Shown here piece after piece: positions 22,718 through 35,202 of a stretch of DNA of 64,000 nucleotides. Positions within the stretch are counted from its first letter, which is position 1. The number at the start of each line of letters is the position of its first letter. Made by a program: the position numbers and the translations under genes. The notes under the pieces were generated by a model. It saw only the letters and a list, made by a program, of their open reading frames with translations, did no database searches and was not told the origin of the DNA. Source of the DNA: Arthrobotrys musiformis (lineage: Eukaryota > Ascomycota > Orbiliomycetes > Orbiliales > Orbiliaceae); assembly GCA_036971715.1 (NCBI GenBank), contig JAVHJL010000013.1:248001-312000 (forward strand), read 5' to 3'.

Positions 22718-23404
22718 AGCCAAAATGGTACATTCCAAACTTATAGCCAGCTTCGATCCCCAAAGTTTACAGATGTGACTATAATTGCTGGTGCCTCTCG
22801 TTCCCGGATTCCATGCCACCGCCTCATTCTAGCAGAGCACTCCACCTCCCTCTCATTTTCTTGCTCTGACACCCAAACTACCGAACTTTCCATCCCACGC
22901 TGGGAGCCCCAGATCCTGCAACATGTTCTCCGATACCTCTATACCGGAGATCTCGAGGCTCTAGAGTTCGATACCCTCATGAATTTGTATGAGTGTGCCG
23001 AAGACCTCGGAATCAATTGCCTCATGCAGAAGACTTTGTACGACGCAGTGCTTGAGACCGGACGCTGTGAAATCATCCTTCGAGATAGATCGAAGCTTTT
23101 CAAGCTTGTGGAAAAGATTTTCTCGCTAACGGCAGAGGAAGAACGACAATCATACGTCTACAAGGGAGTTTTTCGTCTCATGCTTTCGATGGTCCAGCAA
23201 GACGAGTTGATGAAGGAAGATTGTTTCCTTGGTTTAATCAGGGAATACCGCGAGCTCGGAGTGGAACTTTTGAAAGCGGCTTTGGAAGGGCAGCAAGGTA
23301 CTGGGGTTATACACTGCTTCAAAGAAGGCTGTGAGGGTATCATTGGGGAGTGGAGGACCTGCATTAGCTGTTCGTCTTCTCAGTGGGGCGGAGAGGATTG
23401 GTAG
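22718..23404 (+). CDS. BTB/POZ domain protein, 5' end unresolved
   Basis: The frame is open from a TAG at 22715 to 23404. BTB blocks are clear: RSPKFTDVTIIAG, then RIPCHRLILAEHS, TTELSIPRWEPQILQHVLRYLYTGDLE, and a helical tail with FDTLMNLYECAEDLGI. There is no in-frame ATG before the domain. An upstream exon with an intron ending near AATGAGTAG (22716) is the simplest explanation; a gene that lost its 5' end is the alternative. The C-terminus ends in a short Cys-containing stretch (HCFKEGCEGIIGEWRTCISC) that could bind a metal. The role is probably a protein-interaction adaptor. Confidence 0.65.
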   Translation, partial: SQNGTFQTYSQLRSPKFTDVTIIAGASRSRIPCHRLILAEHSTSLSFSCSDTQTTELSIPRWEPQILQHVLRYLYTGDLEALEFDTLMNLYECAEDLGINCLMQKTLYDAVLETGRCEIILRDRSKLFKLVEKIFSLTAEEERQSYVYKGVFRLMLSMVQQDELMKEDCFLGLIREYRELGVELLKAALEGQQGTGVIHCFKEGCEGIIGEWRTCISCSSSQWGGEDW

Positions 23405-24348
23405 GGCCAGCGTAAATTCGACGGCCTTGCACTTTGGTGGTGAGAAGTTGGTATCATGCATGCTGATTATGGCTTTAACTTTGTCAACCCTGTTTCACAT
23501 TCTTTTGTCATAGACGCCGGGCTTCGATGATTCCCCTTAAGGGAACTTCCCTTAGAGCGGGGCCCCGGCCTTCTTGTTGAGATACTATAGCACCCTCAGA
23601 GCTACAGCGGAAAACCTTCGCTTCAATTAATTAGAAGATTCCATTGGCATCAACAGTATGCAGTAATATGACATCCTGCTCTGAAGCTTTAGAGGAGTAG
23701 CCTCCCAAGCCGTGGATTCAGCATATCCCTGCTGCGGTGTCCTGCAATGGAGGCCATAAAAGGTAGTTTGACCCTTTCAACTGAAATATAAGTTTGTCTT
23801 TGGGGGACAGCGGTAAAACCTCGTTTCCCATGGAAAACGGGTAGCCTGCCCGGTACCGCACACAATGTATACGAGTACGTAGATCCCCGGCGATAGAATT
23901 AATCGTTCGCTTTTTGCTGTTGGCCAACATCATTTTGTGTTCAGTAAAGAGCTTCCTCGGAGTGCATTCATCTCTACATCTCCAGCCGCCTGTTATCCCC
24001 CACAACTATACTCACCTCCTTCCTTTCACCCAGAAAATATACTTCCCATTGCATTATTGGATTGCGCTTTTGTTGACGATTAAGTAAGATCGGAGGAGGG
24101 AACACGCGACCTGAGGAACAAGAAAGACGTTTGGACGCTGGTACGGAACTTCCATAATTTTGGTTTAGGCCGGGGAGCTGACTGGGTGCTAATTTAGATT
24201 CCCGCCTTGGCGGTTGGCGGAACGGAAATAGCCTTCAAGGTTGTTCAATTGCCTCTTCAAGGTTTGCCAGTGGAGGTACGGTGTCCGGGTCGACTGGAAG
24301 CTTGCAATTGATCTAGCTTCGAAGGAGGGAGTCAAAAAGTCGGTAAAA
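23405..24348. other. Intergenic, no gene seen
   Basis: About 940 bp. Short frames only. The distal part should hold the promoter of the gene starting at 24349. The frame in phase with that gene is open further upstream (from about 24241), but the sequence before the ATG at 24349 is not protein-like. Confidence 0.4.
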
Positions 24349-25383
24349 ATGTGTTATCGTCTTGAGGAAGTCTTCACGTGTGGCCACACAAAGCTGGACC
24401 CAAATGTTCAATGTTCTACACCGAAAAGCTGCCAAATGGACGGCGAGCCGGGTGTCTGGCAGCGACAGGTCGATAAAACCTGCGGTGATAAGGATTGCGA
24501 ACCCGAAGTTGAAGATGACGGAGACGACGATGAAGACGATGATGAAGACGACGGTGACAATGAAGACGGCAATGGCGATGATGATGTCGGCAAAGGCAGT
24601 GGCAAAAAACCCAGTCGGTCCTTCGAATCCAATGGCTCGAAAAGTAGGGAGCGACAAAGCTGGGTCACAACAAGGAGCACGTGGCTTGCCGAGAATCCGG
24701 CGGAGCCAGACCAAAAAAGAGAGGGAGACAAGTCGACCCAGCGGACTTCTACGGCTCTAGCACTCCCGCAAAACTCTAAAGATGCGTCGCGCCCGCAACG
24801 AAAGGCTCCACCAAACCTTGCATCAAATTCTTCTCAGAAATCAACATCTCAGAGCCCCCGAAGCGGATTGGCCTCTGAGTTTGACGGTCTCAGTATCTTC
24901 GTCCCAGGCTCTCCGATCTATAGCCAAGGATATACTGGGGAAACCTGTACCAGTCTTTTCAAATTCCCATCCCTCGCCTTTACTAATTGTGAGATAATGG
25001 TTCGAAGCCTTCCTAAGGGATACCTGAAAGGCCGATGTGATGCTGTTAGCGAGGGCGAGGCTACGAACGGCCCCGCCGGGCATCAGTATGCAGAACCGGG
25101 TTTGAAATCTGCCATGAAAATGACAAATTACGCCTACGTTCGACCTAGAAGAGTCACTCGTTCTCGCACTGCCGCCGAAAAGCAGATTGAAAGGGCCCGC
25201 AACCAACAAAAACCTGCCAGTGAAGAATCTGTCAAAAGACTAGGGGGCAGCCCTCCCATCGACCCTGGTCTGGGTAGAATCCGGGCAGTTAAAAAGGTCA
25301 GATTTGCAGCAGGGAGCAAAGAGACAAGTGGGCATGTCGTCTTGGAGCTCCCAGAGTCGCTACCGGAAACAGATAGCCCATAG
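24349..25383 (+). CDS. MC...CGH-family protein with acidic tract and RVxF-like motif
   Basis: Single exon, 344 residues from the ATG at 24349. The N-terminus MCYRLEEVFTCGHTK matches the pattern of the genes at 9877 and 57560, and is followed by further Cys residues (QCSTPKSC, KTCGDKDC), suggesting a small metal-binding head. An Asp/Glu tract (about residues 55-80) follows, then a long Ser/Pro/Lys-rich disordered region. The C-terminus has a basic patch (RPRRVTRSRTAAEKQ) and KKVRFA, which fits the RVxF docking motif for protein phosphatase 1. A nuclear or scaffold role is possible but unproven. Overlapping frames on the other strand are shadows of the acidic tract. Confidence 0.7.
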   Translation: MCYRLEEVFTCGHTKLDPNVQCSTPKSCQMDGEPGVWQRQVDKTCGDKDCEPEVEDDGDDDEDDDEDDGDNEDGNGDDDVGKGSGKKPSRSFESNGSKSRERQSWVTTRSTWLAENPAEPDQKREGDKSTQRTSTALALPQNSKDASRPQRKAPPNLASNSSQKSTSQSPRSGLASEFDGLSIFVPGSPIYSQGYTGETCTSLFKFPSLAFTNCEIMVRSLPKGYLKGRCDAVSEGEATNGPAGHQYAEPGLKSAMKMTNYAYVRPRRVTRSRTAAEKQIERARNQQKPASEESVKRLGGSPPIDPGLGRIRAVKKVRFAAGSKETSGHVVLELPESLPETDSP

Positions 25384-26635
25384 GCTACTCGTTTGGCAGC
25401 CTTAAACCACCCGTTCGGGGGTGCTCCCAGAAAATCTCAGTTATATAACCCACTAATCAATTGGATTTCTTGCGAATAAGTGGGGAATTTTTACTCGTGT
25501 GATTAGGGTCCGACCATGAAGGACTCCACTAGTTCAAGTCCAACCCAATGAGGCTCGATTACTTGTCCTGCCTTCGAGGAGTCTTACCCTCCGGTAAGTG
25601 AATGAAGCGATTAGGCATTTGATTTTTCTTTCAACACCAAGAGGCCAGCACTAGCATCTACAGGTCTCACTCCCTATATCTATCACCTCTCATCACCTTT
25701 GTATCTCTTGACTACTCTGTACCCTCCTGTAAATAACACAATACCCACCGTAGGCATTTGGCCCACTCCTGAACCTCTAGTTGACGTTTTCTTTCTGTTT
25801 CGAGTTCCTTCTGCTGGGGCCGCTATGCATAACTCTCCCACGCCTTCGAGGCTTTGAAGTGACCGACGGGCTCCTGGCGAAGACATTGACATGCATGGTG
25901 CGGCAACCAAAACAAAATATTTTGGGACTGCTGTCGGGTCGATGTACCATCAAAATTAGTCACAGTACTTAAGATAATGCATCTCTTTGTTTTGCATAGG
26001 CGTGGTAACATCCCTCCGACAGAGCCAGTGTTAGGTCCTTTCATTGATTGTTGATGTGGCACGAAGCAAATCTGAAAATAACACGCGACAACACCCACTC
26101 TGTAGTTTCTTTATTTTGGTAATGGACGAAAGAAATTGATTCTTTCTTTATGTGTAGCAAGTAGGTCTTAAATTACGGCGCAGGCAGGTTCTGAAGGTTG
26201 CCTTTTATCGGTAGACTGTATTATGTTTACGTTCTGGGTTTACTGCTCCGTGGGTGGTCGTTTCTCCCTTCCTAGTCATCACTCGAAGACCGTGCAGACT
26301 AGGCTTTTGTAGCCTCAAGAGATATACTATCGCGACGAACTCTCTTAGAATCTAGTCTCTGAGAATCCAGCAAATATTAATCAAACATTCCATCGAGTGT
26401 GGACTCTCCTCCTCAATCAGAAACGAAGAGTATCGCGAGGATCTCACCGACGCAACACACGAAATACCACAGCCTCGTAACAACACATTCCCAAATCCCT
26501 GCCATCCAGGAGCGGAAAGTTACACAGTTTCGGATCCACAATTTAACTCTCGCGGGACCAATCAAAATCCCCGAAGGCCTACTATCCGGCCGAATCTGGA
26601 AGTACGGAGGGGTTTCCTTCTGAACAGTCCGCAGA
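25384..26635. other. Intergenic, no gene seen
   Basis: 1.25 kb between two plus-strand genes. Contains short unsupported frames only. The last 240 bp are probably the 5' leader of the large gene; a frame there (26399-26623) has no features. Confidence 0.4.
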
Positions 26636-29600
26636 ATGGGCAGGGGATCCCGTAAAACCCCGAAGAAGAATCCGAAGATCCCGCGGAGGAGTTCGAGTAG
26701 CGGTAGTTCCTCTGGCGGCGGTAGGAGTCCTGGAAGAGGGGGGAGGTCGAATATTGTGTTGAGGAAGTTGGAGAAGTCTGTTGCGCGGGGTGGGGGGTAT
26801 GGGTCTTCGACAGTGCAAGAGGCAGGGTTGAGGGTGACAGAGCGTAGTGATAACGTTACTCCTCTGCTGGAATCTTCTGGTGAGAGGGTAGGGTGGGATC
26901 ATGATACGGTCGCCCAAGGTGCAAGGCAGAGCGCTGAGGGACATTCACACGAGTACTCTGAGTCGGAAAGGGCGAGCCAAGGATATCAACGGAACAGGGG
27001 CGAAGACGCTTGGTCGCTAAACCAACTGGTAAGAGATGGGGTTCATGCAGCTAGGGGTTTCGTTGAGGGGAGTATGAGAGAGGTAAAGCAATATCTACCC
27101 TCACCGGATGATAGCCAAGATGCGGAATTGTCCGATACAGAGAGCGTGGTCGAAAGCTCGAGATCTTCTAAGGAGGGGCCAAGTCCGAAGAACAGTCAAG
27201 AAGAACCCAGAATGCTAGATGCGAGCGAACAAGAAGCTTTCATACAGGTGAGTTTCCATGCTTACAGTTCCTTCTACAAAGACCACGCAGAAGCACCAGG
27301 AACACTAATATTGTGCACTGGCGATAAACATATGTATAGTCACAGCTCGGACAAGAAGTATACACACAGGAAAGAACTGGGCTGAGAATGGCAGATGGGG
27401 ACGATAAAACAGGTGGTGATGGGAAAAAGAAGGGAGGCGGTCGTCCCAAACGGCCAGGGGTAGGGGGCCGCTCCTCTCGAGCTGGTCGCGCACCATTTCG
27501 ACCGGTAAGTTTATAAGACAACTGGTACCATTCATTTTTAAGGTTGAGTGGACTAAACGGTCTGATAGGGAGTCGGTGGCGCCAGCGGCAGGGCTGTTTC
27601 CGTCCCGAAAGAATCGGAGAAATCTGACAAGGGAACGGAAGCCGGCGGCCCCAGCGATAAAGGCAAACCGGATGAAACGAAACCAAAACCCCCACCGAAG
27701 AAGCCAGACGTGCCTGATGATGGGTCGAAGAAGTCTGACGCGCCTGGTAAGCCGAAAAAACCTGGGGTGACTGCAGGCGGAGCTGAAAGGTTGGGCGTGC
27801 CTCCTAAGAAGAAGGTGGGGCGTCTCCAAGGGCCCGGGAAGAGAGTAATGCGGCCCCAGTCTCCTAGCGCGAGGGGAAGGCCTACGGCAATGCACCCAGG
27901 TAGGGCTGCGAGACCATGGGTAAGCCATCCGAGCTCGAAAATTTGCGAACGAATGGCCCAAATATCTCGAAGAAGAACTAATCCTGACGGTGTATTTCAT
28001 TTAGCAACGGGGGCTCGTTCTTCTTGGAGATGCCCTTCCCATCGGCTTGAACCTGGACCAACTGAAGAAACCCCCTGGACTCCGTCCAGCGCCTCCACCA
28101 CCTCCACGACCAAATACACCCGCTATCAATCTCGTACCACCAACGGAGGATAGTTTTAGGTCAACGAACCCAACCACACCAGGGACGCTAACGCCTCCAG
28201 ATGGAGCGGGTGGAAGTGGCTCGAAGTCACGTCGCCCTCTTGGAGGTCCGGCAATGGTAGGCCCGAACGCTCTGAGACCGGGCCCTGGTTCTGGAGACCC
28301 TGGCGATGAACTTGAGCCCATATTTCAATGTCCAGGGTGTTCGGATAGCGGTGCTATACTCATCGCTGTCATAATATCGATAATCTTCATCGCGGCATTC
28401 ATTTTTGGAGGGAAGAAAAAGGATAAGAAGCAAAAGAAGGACGAGGCCGCGAGGAAGAGCCGACTATCAAAATTTTTAGAATCAAGAACTGCTACGAAGA
28501 TGTTGGGCAAGTTGCCAACTCCTTTTGCGGACAAGAGTAAAGCAGTGAGGGTGAAACTGGGCGGTTTGGGACGGTTGATAGAAACTGTTAGTGAAACGGT
28601 ACCCATGGGTGAAAGGATCGGGTATCAAGCCCCCGCAACGATAGGACCGGAGAGGCAAATAGACGCGGGTGTGTCAATCGACCACCGCGGGGAGGCCTTG
28701 AAGCAACTCGGTCTTCCAAAATCCGGTAGGTTGATTTGCGTGAAGTATCATATCAAGGTTGTTTGTGCTAACATAATGTAACGTCCAGCTACGTGGGAAG
28801 ACATAAGCCTTCGCTTGAACAACACGAGTAGGAGTCCAAACGACGGGTCGCGCAATACGGATACCGATACTGAGGCCGAGATGACAACTCCACCGCCACC
28901 AAAAGACTCTGGCGCGGTAGCAGGCGATCGTGCTTCTGACGCAAAGAATCGCGATTCTGCTGATCGTAAGCTTAAGAAAACTCTTCAGGGGGTGAAGCCC
29001 GAAAAATGGGGTGGAAAGGATTGGCATTTGTATTCACGGATTGCAACAGAGATGTCTTGGTGTCCCTCGATTGATGTCAAGGACTGTTTGCCCCCTGGAA
29101 AAGATAACGAAGCGACAGTTGCAAAGATATTGGCAGAGGTACAACTTACGCTCGACTATTTCACCAATACGATCAAAAAGCAGAAAGAGTTCCAGTTACA
29201 AACTGCTGAGGCTGAGAGGCGAGCTACCATCCCGCCGGAGACTGGGGCTAATACGCACCCTACGACTAGTGAACCTACGTTGATAGGGGTAGTAACCGCT
29301 ATACCCGGGGCTGCATCGAGTTTCAGTCAGCTGGTGCACTGGATGGAGGCGATTCGTGAGTTTGGTGGAAGAATTGGGGGCGGCCTCGTGGTTTTTTTCA
29401 ATCACGTCTGGGGCGATTCTACATTGTGGAACAGACTGAGAGTTCGGGGAGGGCTCATCGTCAACTCTTTCAAAGAAAAGTGGATAGATTTCCTGGTCTC
29501 ACACACAATTCCACGCGGAATGGGCGCCCCTAGCACCTTGATAGCCGCGGCGAAATCAAGTATGGGAGAAGTCTTGCAGTATTGGTTCCCTCCACTTGCA

Positions 29601-32600
29601 TACTACATTGGAGACCAATTCCTATACAAGCATCCAGCTAGACAAGCGCTTACAATTCTGCAGGCCGTAACCTGGTATCAACTTAGTACCGCACAGTTAC
29701 TAGTTGTATTCATGTGGCCGGTCATGTTCCTCCTACGGGGTTTGCATATCTTGCTAAGGCCATTATCCCCTACGTACAGAGCGTACTATTACGAACGGAG
29801 GACTGGAAAGAACCGAGAGGGTGTCGATCTTAAAATCCTCCGTGCAATCGGACAATGCATCCGCTCCAGAGCCGCCCTCATTGAGCTTCAAGCAATCGAG
29901 GGGTTTTACGGGTCCTTTGGCCGGGGCATTGGTTTTGTATCCGGGGCTGGACTCGTCCAGTGGTTTGGAAGATGGGTTCAAGCTCCCTTGTTGGGTGCCG
30001 GCCGCTGGTGGCTCAGTGTGCCAATTTTGGGACTAGACCTAGGTACATTTATCGTCTTGAGAAGATTCCAAAGGCCTAGTTTAGTATACGCACTTGGGAG
30101 GGTCTGGCACGACTTCTTCATGCCCCCCATCCATTGTGTCACTTGGGTGGTGTTCATCGCCAATACTACGCACACCGCTACAGCACTCTACACGTCCAGA
30201 GCTGTGGTTCTCATTTGGCACTGCATACTGCAGCCGATTGCCACTGGAGTTCGTAGGGTTGGATCTGGTGGATCAGGGACATCTAAACCACCAGCAACTC
30301 CCCGTCGAATACAGGGTTATCCATCATTGACGCCAGGTGGCGGAGGGTTCATGACGCCGGGAGGAACACGCCATCCGGTTCCATTCGCAATTGACCAGAA
30401 ACTACTACAATCCGAGCGAAGGATCGCGAAGTCCATGACCGTTAGAATGAAATACGAGGAAACCCTTCGTAAACTTCGAGTACTGGTTGCAGAAACACGA
30501 CACAATCTCGGTGTGCTCAAGGACGACCTTGGTAAATCCACAGACCCTACCCGTCAAGCGGAAATCAAGAGGCGCATTTTGCATTTCGAAAGGATGCTTG
30601 GTCGACTCAAGGTTCACATGGCTCAGAACGTGAAACGGGTCAACGACGCAAAAGTCACGATGCAACATTTCCTAAAAGAATACGATATGGTCCAAGACGA
30701 CTTTGGCCAAACGGTGGTTGATTCACAACGATACGCATCAGGCACATTTAGAGGTCAATCACAATTCAAAGATCTTAGGCCACCGGAAGCCGGGGCTGCT
30801 ATTGAACGTAATATGCTGGACATGGGTATAAAGATACCTTCCCCAGAACCGCTACCGCCGGTGGTGACAGACCCATCGCAAGTAGCTGGAACTCCTGCCA
30901 TCACAACCCCAGGCATTATTGCCCAGACGCCTGCAACCCAGCCAAAGCCTAATGTGGCGGGAAGGACCCCTGTGGCAACTGTGCTGAACACAATATTTGG
31001 CACAGTGATAGGAGGGTTCCAGCCGAGGCCTAGCGAGCCTCAAGGGGTTTTGGAACCAACGGGGACCGGGCCCTTGCCGCCAGGACAAGTGCCTCTCAAG
31101 ACTGATACCCAAATACCAACACCAGTTGTTCTAGAAGTCAAACCAGATTTAATCGGTGGTCCCGAACAGCTGCCGAAGCCACCCGCTGGAATTATAAATG
31201 ACCCTTTGGCGAAGGTCGTCGAAAAGCCCAAGGCCGTGCCGCCTGAGACAAAGAACGAAAGCATCCGAGATACGGACAAAAAGACGACGGAACCTACACC
31301 AAAGCTTCCCGAGGAAAGTCTAACTCTCAAGGTTCAAAACGCACCTGCCTCAAATCTGGGCCCTGGGAATGTCCTACCAGGGCCTGCGGACAAGGATAAG
31401 CCAAAGCCAGTTGACGAGGCCTTTCTAAAGCCACCCGCAGGCAGCAAGCCAGAACCAGCAGTTGTGCCAGCAAATATTTTGGAAACAAGAGTTGGAACAG
31501 AGGGGGTAGACCCGGGGCCGTCCCGTAAGAAAGTCGTTCCGAAGCCGAAACCAGAGCCACTAGCAAATATCGCTCCGGAGGTAGATACTAAGCTGCAAGG
31601 GCCAAAACCAAAAGAGGGATTGTCCACCACGACCGAGGAGGCGGGGCCTTCTACCAGTAAGACGCCAAAGCTTCCAGACACGAAAGCTCAAGAGCCAAAG
31701 CTTCCAGAAACCAAAATCCAAGAGGCGGGGCCTTCTACCAGCAAGACGCCAAAGCTTCCGGACACGAAAGCTCAAGAACAAAAGCTTCCAAAGCTTCCAG
31801 ACACGAAACCTGAAGAATCAAAGCTTCCAGAAACCAAAATCCAAGAGCCAAGGCCCCCAGAGACGGAAACCGGGGATAGCAAACTCGGTGGTCGCTTTAG
31901 AGATCGACGCAATATACTCGAGACTCAGGAAGACAAAAGGACGGAAAGGCCCACAGAACCAACCCCCAAACCCCCTCCTTCAAAGAACGAGGGAAAGAAT
32001 CTCCCTTCTGGATCAAAAGATACGGATCCACGGCAAATTAAGCAGCAAACGGGACTAGGCCACGAGAGCAAATCTGAAGGTGCGGATAAGGGTAAGATTG
32101 ATATCCAAAAACCCGGCGGAAGTAAGCCGCCAGAGACCACTCCAAAACCCACAGACAACACCTCGGCCAGCCCCAGTCGCAAGACTACCACCCAAAGACC
32201 CACAGAGAAACCTGCAAATACGCCGCTTCCCTCGGATACGGGGGCAAAACCCAAGCCTACAACTAGCGCCGAGCAGCAGTTGGGTGGCCGGCCAGTATCT
32301 ACGGAAACAAGTCAGCCAAAACCCCCCACGCAGACAACGTTACCTCCACCATTTGAACCTGGGCGCCCAAATCCCCTCCTGGGGCCCTCAACTACTGATA
32401 GACCTCCAAGCAGCACTGGCGGGGCCCGACCGCCCTCCTTTGCAGATAACAAACCTCCAAGCCCGTACAATTCTCGTACCGAAGCCGGTGGTCTCGCCCA
32501 GCAGCCACCAAACCCCGAAAGCTCTGACAGGCATAAGAGTAAACAGCCAGTTCTACCGCCTCAGACCCATTCCAAGACTCGCTCACAGCCTCACACGAGT

Positions 32601-33410
32601 TCAAACACCGGGGGATCACACCCTCCCGCTGAAAGTAGCCAAAGGAAACCGAAAGAGTCCAACATCCCGAAGCCTACTCCTACAATAACATCACCGGGAG
32701 GCACGCAACCAGACATGTCGCGGTTCAACCTCCCACCAACACCACCAAGAGGTTCAAATCTGCATACAGTAGGAGTAACGCACACACCCTCCACACCATC
32801 TCCTACTCGCACTCAAGGTGAATCCAGTCCTACACACACAAGTACAGTCCTAGATAGGTTTGCGCCGGGTCGATTTGGCTGGACAGAACGAAAACCCAGC
32901 GATAGTCCTACTACAGCAAACCAACCTTCTACTGCCCAAGAGCTTTCGGGACAACCGCCAGTCGCTTCGGGATCGTTATCTCCCGCAGGTTCGGGAAAGC
33001 CACCGACCACACCAAAGAAAAAGGACGGGTCCCCTAGCTCTAAAACCAAAACCCCAAGCGGTATAAAGCCGCCAACATTGGAGGACCTGTTGCCTAGTGA
33101 GGCCGATACCCCTATGCGGAGAAACGTATTTAGGAGTGAACTGGAAAAGCAGTACTACGAGCGGGAGGAGCGAAGGCTGGAAGAAGAAGAGGCGGAGCGG
33201 AAGAAGAAGAAGGAAGAGATTAAGAAACAAAAGCAAAGGGCGGAGAGTGCAGCAGAGATGGAGCAAGAAGAAGATAATATTGGACCAGGTATAGGGAACC
33301 TCCTGGAACAGTTCAGGGCTGCTCAGGAAGACAGAGACAAGTCTCAAGCTGAGCGGGAAGAGAAGAAAAAGGCATCACCGAAACCCGGAGGTTCCGGCTC
33401 GGGCAGGTAA
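26636..33410 (+). CDS. Giant multi-domain membrane protein of unknown function (about 2146 residues)
   Basis: Five exons, all phases consistent: 26636..27247, 27370..27504, 27569..27919, 28005..28725, 28789..33410. Introns carry GTGAGT, GTAAGT, GTAAGC and GTAGGT donors. Layout: basic Ser/Gly-rich N-terminus (RSSSSGSSSGGG); Lys/Pro-rich region; polyproline then a short CPGC and a single membrane segment (AILIAVIISIIFIAAFIFGG, about residues 482-502) followed by a Lys-rich stretch; a second hydrophobic region with several possible membrane helices (about 868-1088); a coiled coil (about 1144-1241); about 750 residues of Pro/Lys/Thr-rich disorder, including repeats of the KLPDTK/KLPETK type (about 1558-1630); and a highly charged C-terminal coiled coil (about 2058-2120). 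No known family recognised. It could tether or shape membranes, but that is a guess. Confidence 0.75.
31640..31860 (+). repeat. Tandem coding repeats, TPKLPDTKAQE / KLPETKIQE type
   Basis: In-frame units that encode alternating KLPDTK-x-Q/E-E and KLPETKIQE, twice preceded by the identical AGPSTSKTPKLPDTKAQE. The DNA of the two long copies (about 31637-31690 and 31719-31776) is nearly identical, showing recent duplication inside the disordered region of the giant protein. Confidence 0.7.
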
Positions 33411-35202
33411 AAAAAGAAAGATCGAGGAGGTTATTGGGTTGTCGTATTCGCATATCTAGAGCTCCCTTGGTCCCATTCCCAGCCTGGCCTAGGGCGGTCC
33501 TAGCTCATAACCATTCTTGCTGTGGAGTTCCCTGTCATCCGGCAGCGGTGTTGATAAAGGCAAATATTGTAACTGAAAGGGATATGATCGGCAGAGCGAG
33601 TCCATATTATTGGTATTGATATGTACCAGCGCTTATTACTACTTTTCGACTCTTAAGTAGGATTCATAAATTGAGTTGGTATCAATATACTACTTATATT
33701 AAATTGTCTTGATTTGTAATTTTCGCAAATACTAAATTGAATTCGAGACTGGGCGCACATAAATTGCAATAAGCTTATGCGTAAAATTAATATATCCGCA
33801 ATTATACCTAATGGTCATTGAGGATAGACGTCTAGACTAGACTTAATTCCGCCAAACGTTTGAACGTGGCTACCGATTGATATTGCGCTCAACTCAGTTC
33901 ACTCCACGGAAATATAGATATAATACCTCGATATCTCGTAGGCAACTACGAACTCCAACCAAAACATATTATGATATCGTATACAGTACATCTCGAGCTC
34001 CAATAGCCTCCAAGTACGTATACGCAGGTAGCTAAGCGAACCCCGGGCGATGGCTCGACTTTATAATCCTCCAGGTCAACTACTCTTGAGTATATGAAGA
34101 TCAAAGTGGTCCAGTATTATATACTACCTACTTAGGTATATCCTATGCACCTTTTGGCCAGTCTTAAGCTTGGTCACGAGGCGGGAGGCGGCCGGGGTTA
34201 ACGGTTTGGTTACCAGACTCAATTTAGCTACTGTCGTTGGATTTTCCGGTGGACAACACAAACAAATATGCGCCATACAACGCGCTAGCATTCCCAACGA
34301 TAATTAGTCTCGACGACTGTTGACGTTCTTAGAATCTCGTTTTGTCTTCTCACCAGGTACGGTTCTGCCTTTCAATTTCGTAGCTGCAGTCCTCCACTCC
34401 CAGTTATAGTTCTTCCAGGTGCCTAGCTTCTTATATAGTGCAATACCGCAAACTATCAATTGCAACACACAGCGATATCGAGATAACTAACGCAGGACGG
34501 CTGGCGCTGGCGCTGGTTTCTATATAGCTATCGCTCTCCATGTACACAGGCAATGACAATTCCTTCCCAACAATTCAAGCAGTGGTGCTTATTATTGAGC
34601 ACAAACATAAAGTTGATAATAAACCAGTACACTGCTCCCTTACGGAGAACTTAAAATCCACTTCTAGCTATCGTACTCAGTCGTTGCCACCATTATTTTG
34701 CGAGGTATAAATACGTATATGTTGCGTAGATCCCTGCCCAAAGCTCCACAGCCCTCTCCTATAAGTATATTAATTACGGGTGACGCAACCGAATTCGATC
34801 TCAAAATTCGGCGTCCTCATATGCCCGAAATATCCAGGGTTAACCGCGATTAAAAGCGTACGATCAGCAGTGTAACCAACGGAGATGAGAGCCTGTGGCT
34901 TCTCTTTCGAGTTTACTGTATTATACGAATTAGCGGTTATTACATAGGACGCTGCAAATTCTGAATTAAACTCGATAAGACCGCCTCATGGAGTTATGAC
35001 CTCTAGCTACACTGGTATGGCATATAATATGAGATTTTCCCCTGTACGGGCTAGGTGGCCCCCTTCCCATTCCTCCAACCTCTCTGAAGTTCCCTCTGCA
35101 GTCTTTGTCTGTTCGAATCCTCGGTGTCTTCTCTGCTGTTTTGCTTGCAGCACTCGTTATATTACCGAGTGACTCTATTAATATTCTTTATATTTATTTA
35201 AT
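33411..35202. other. Intergenic, no gene seen
   Basis: 1.8 kb of AT-rich sequence with many TATATA-like words and no credible frame. The words GGTAGCTAAGC near 34027-34037, next to a TATACG, recur at about 46494. The final 100 bp are CT-rich and TTTATATT-rich, consistent with the leader of the gene at 35203. Confidence 0.4.

Noticed and set aside
25500..25560. tRNA-like GTTCAAGTCC
   Set aside because: No T stem, acceptor stem or D arm can be paired around it.
27305..28000. 231-codon minus-strand frame
   Set aside because: Antisense to exons 2-3 of the giant gene, whose phases are consistent; composition (Arg/Phe/Pro) is that of a shadow.
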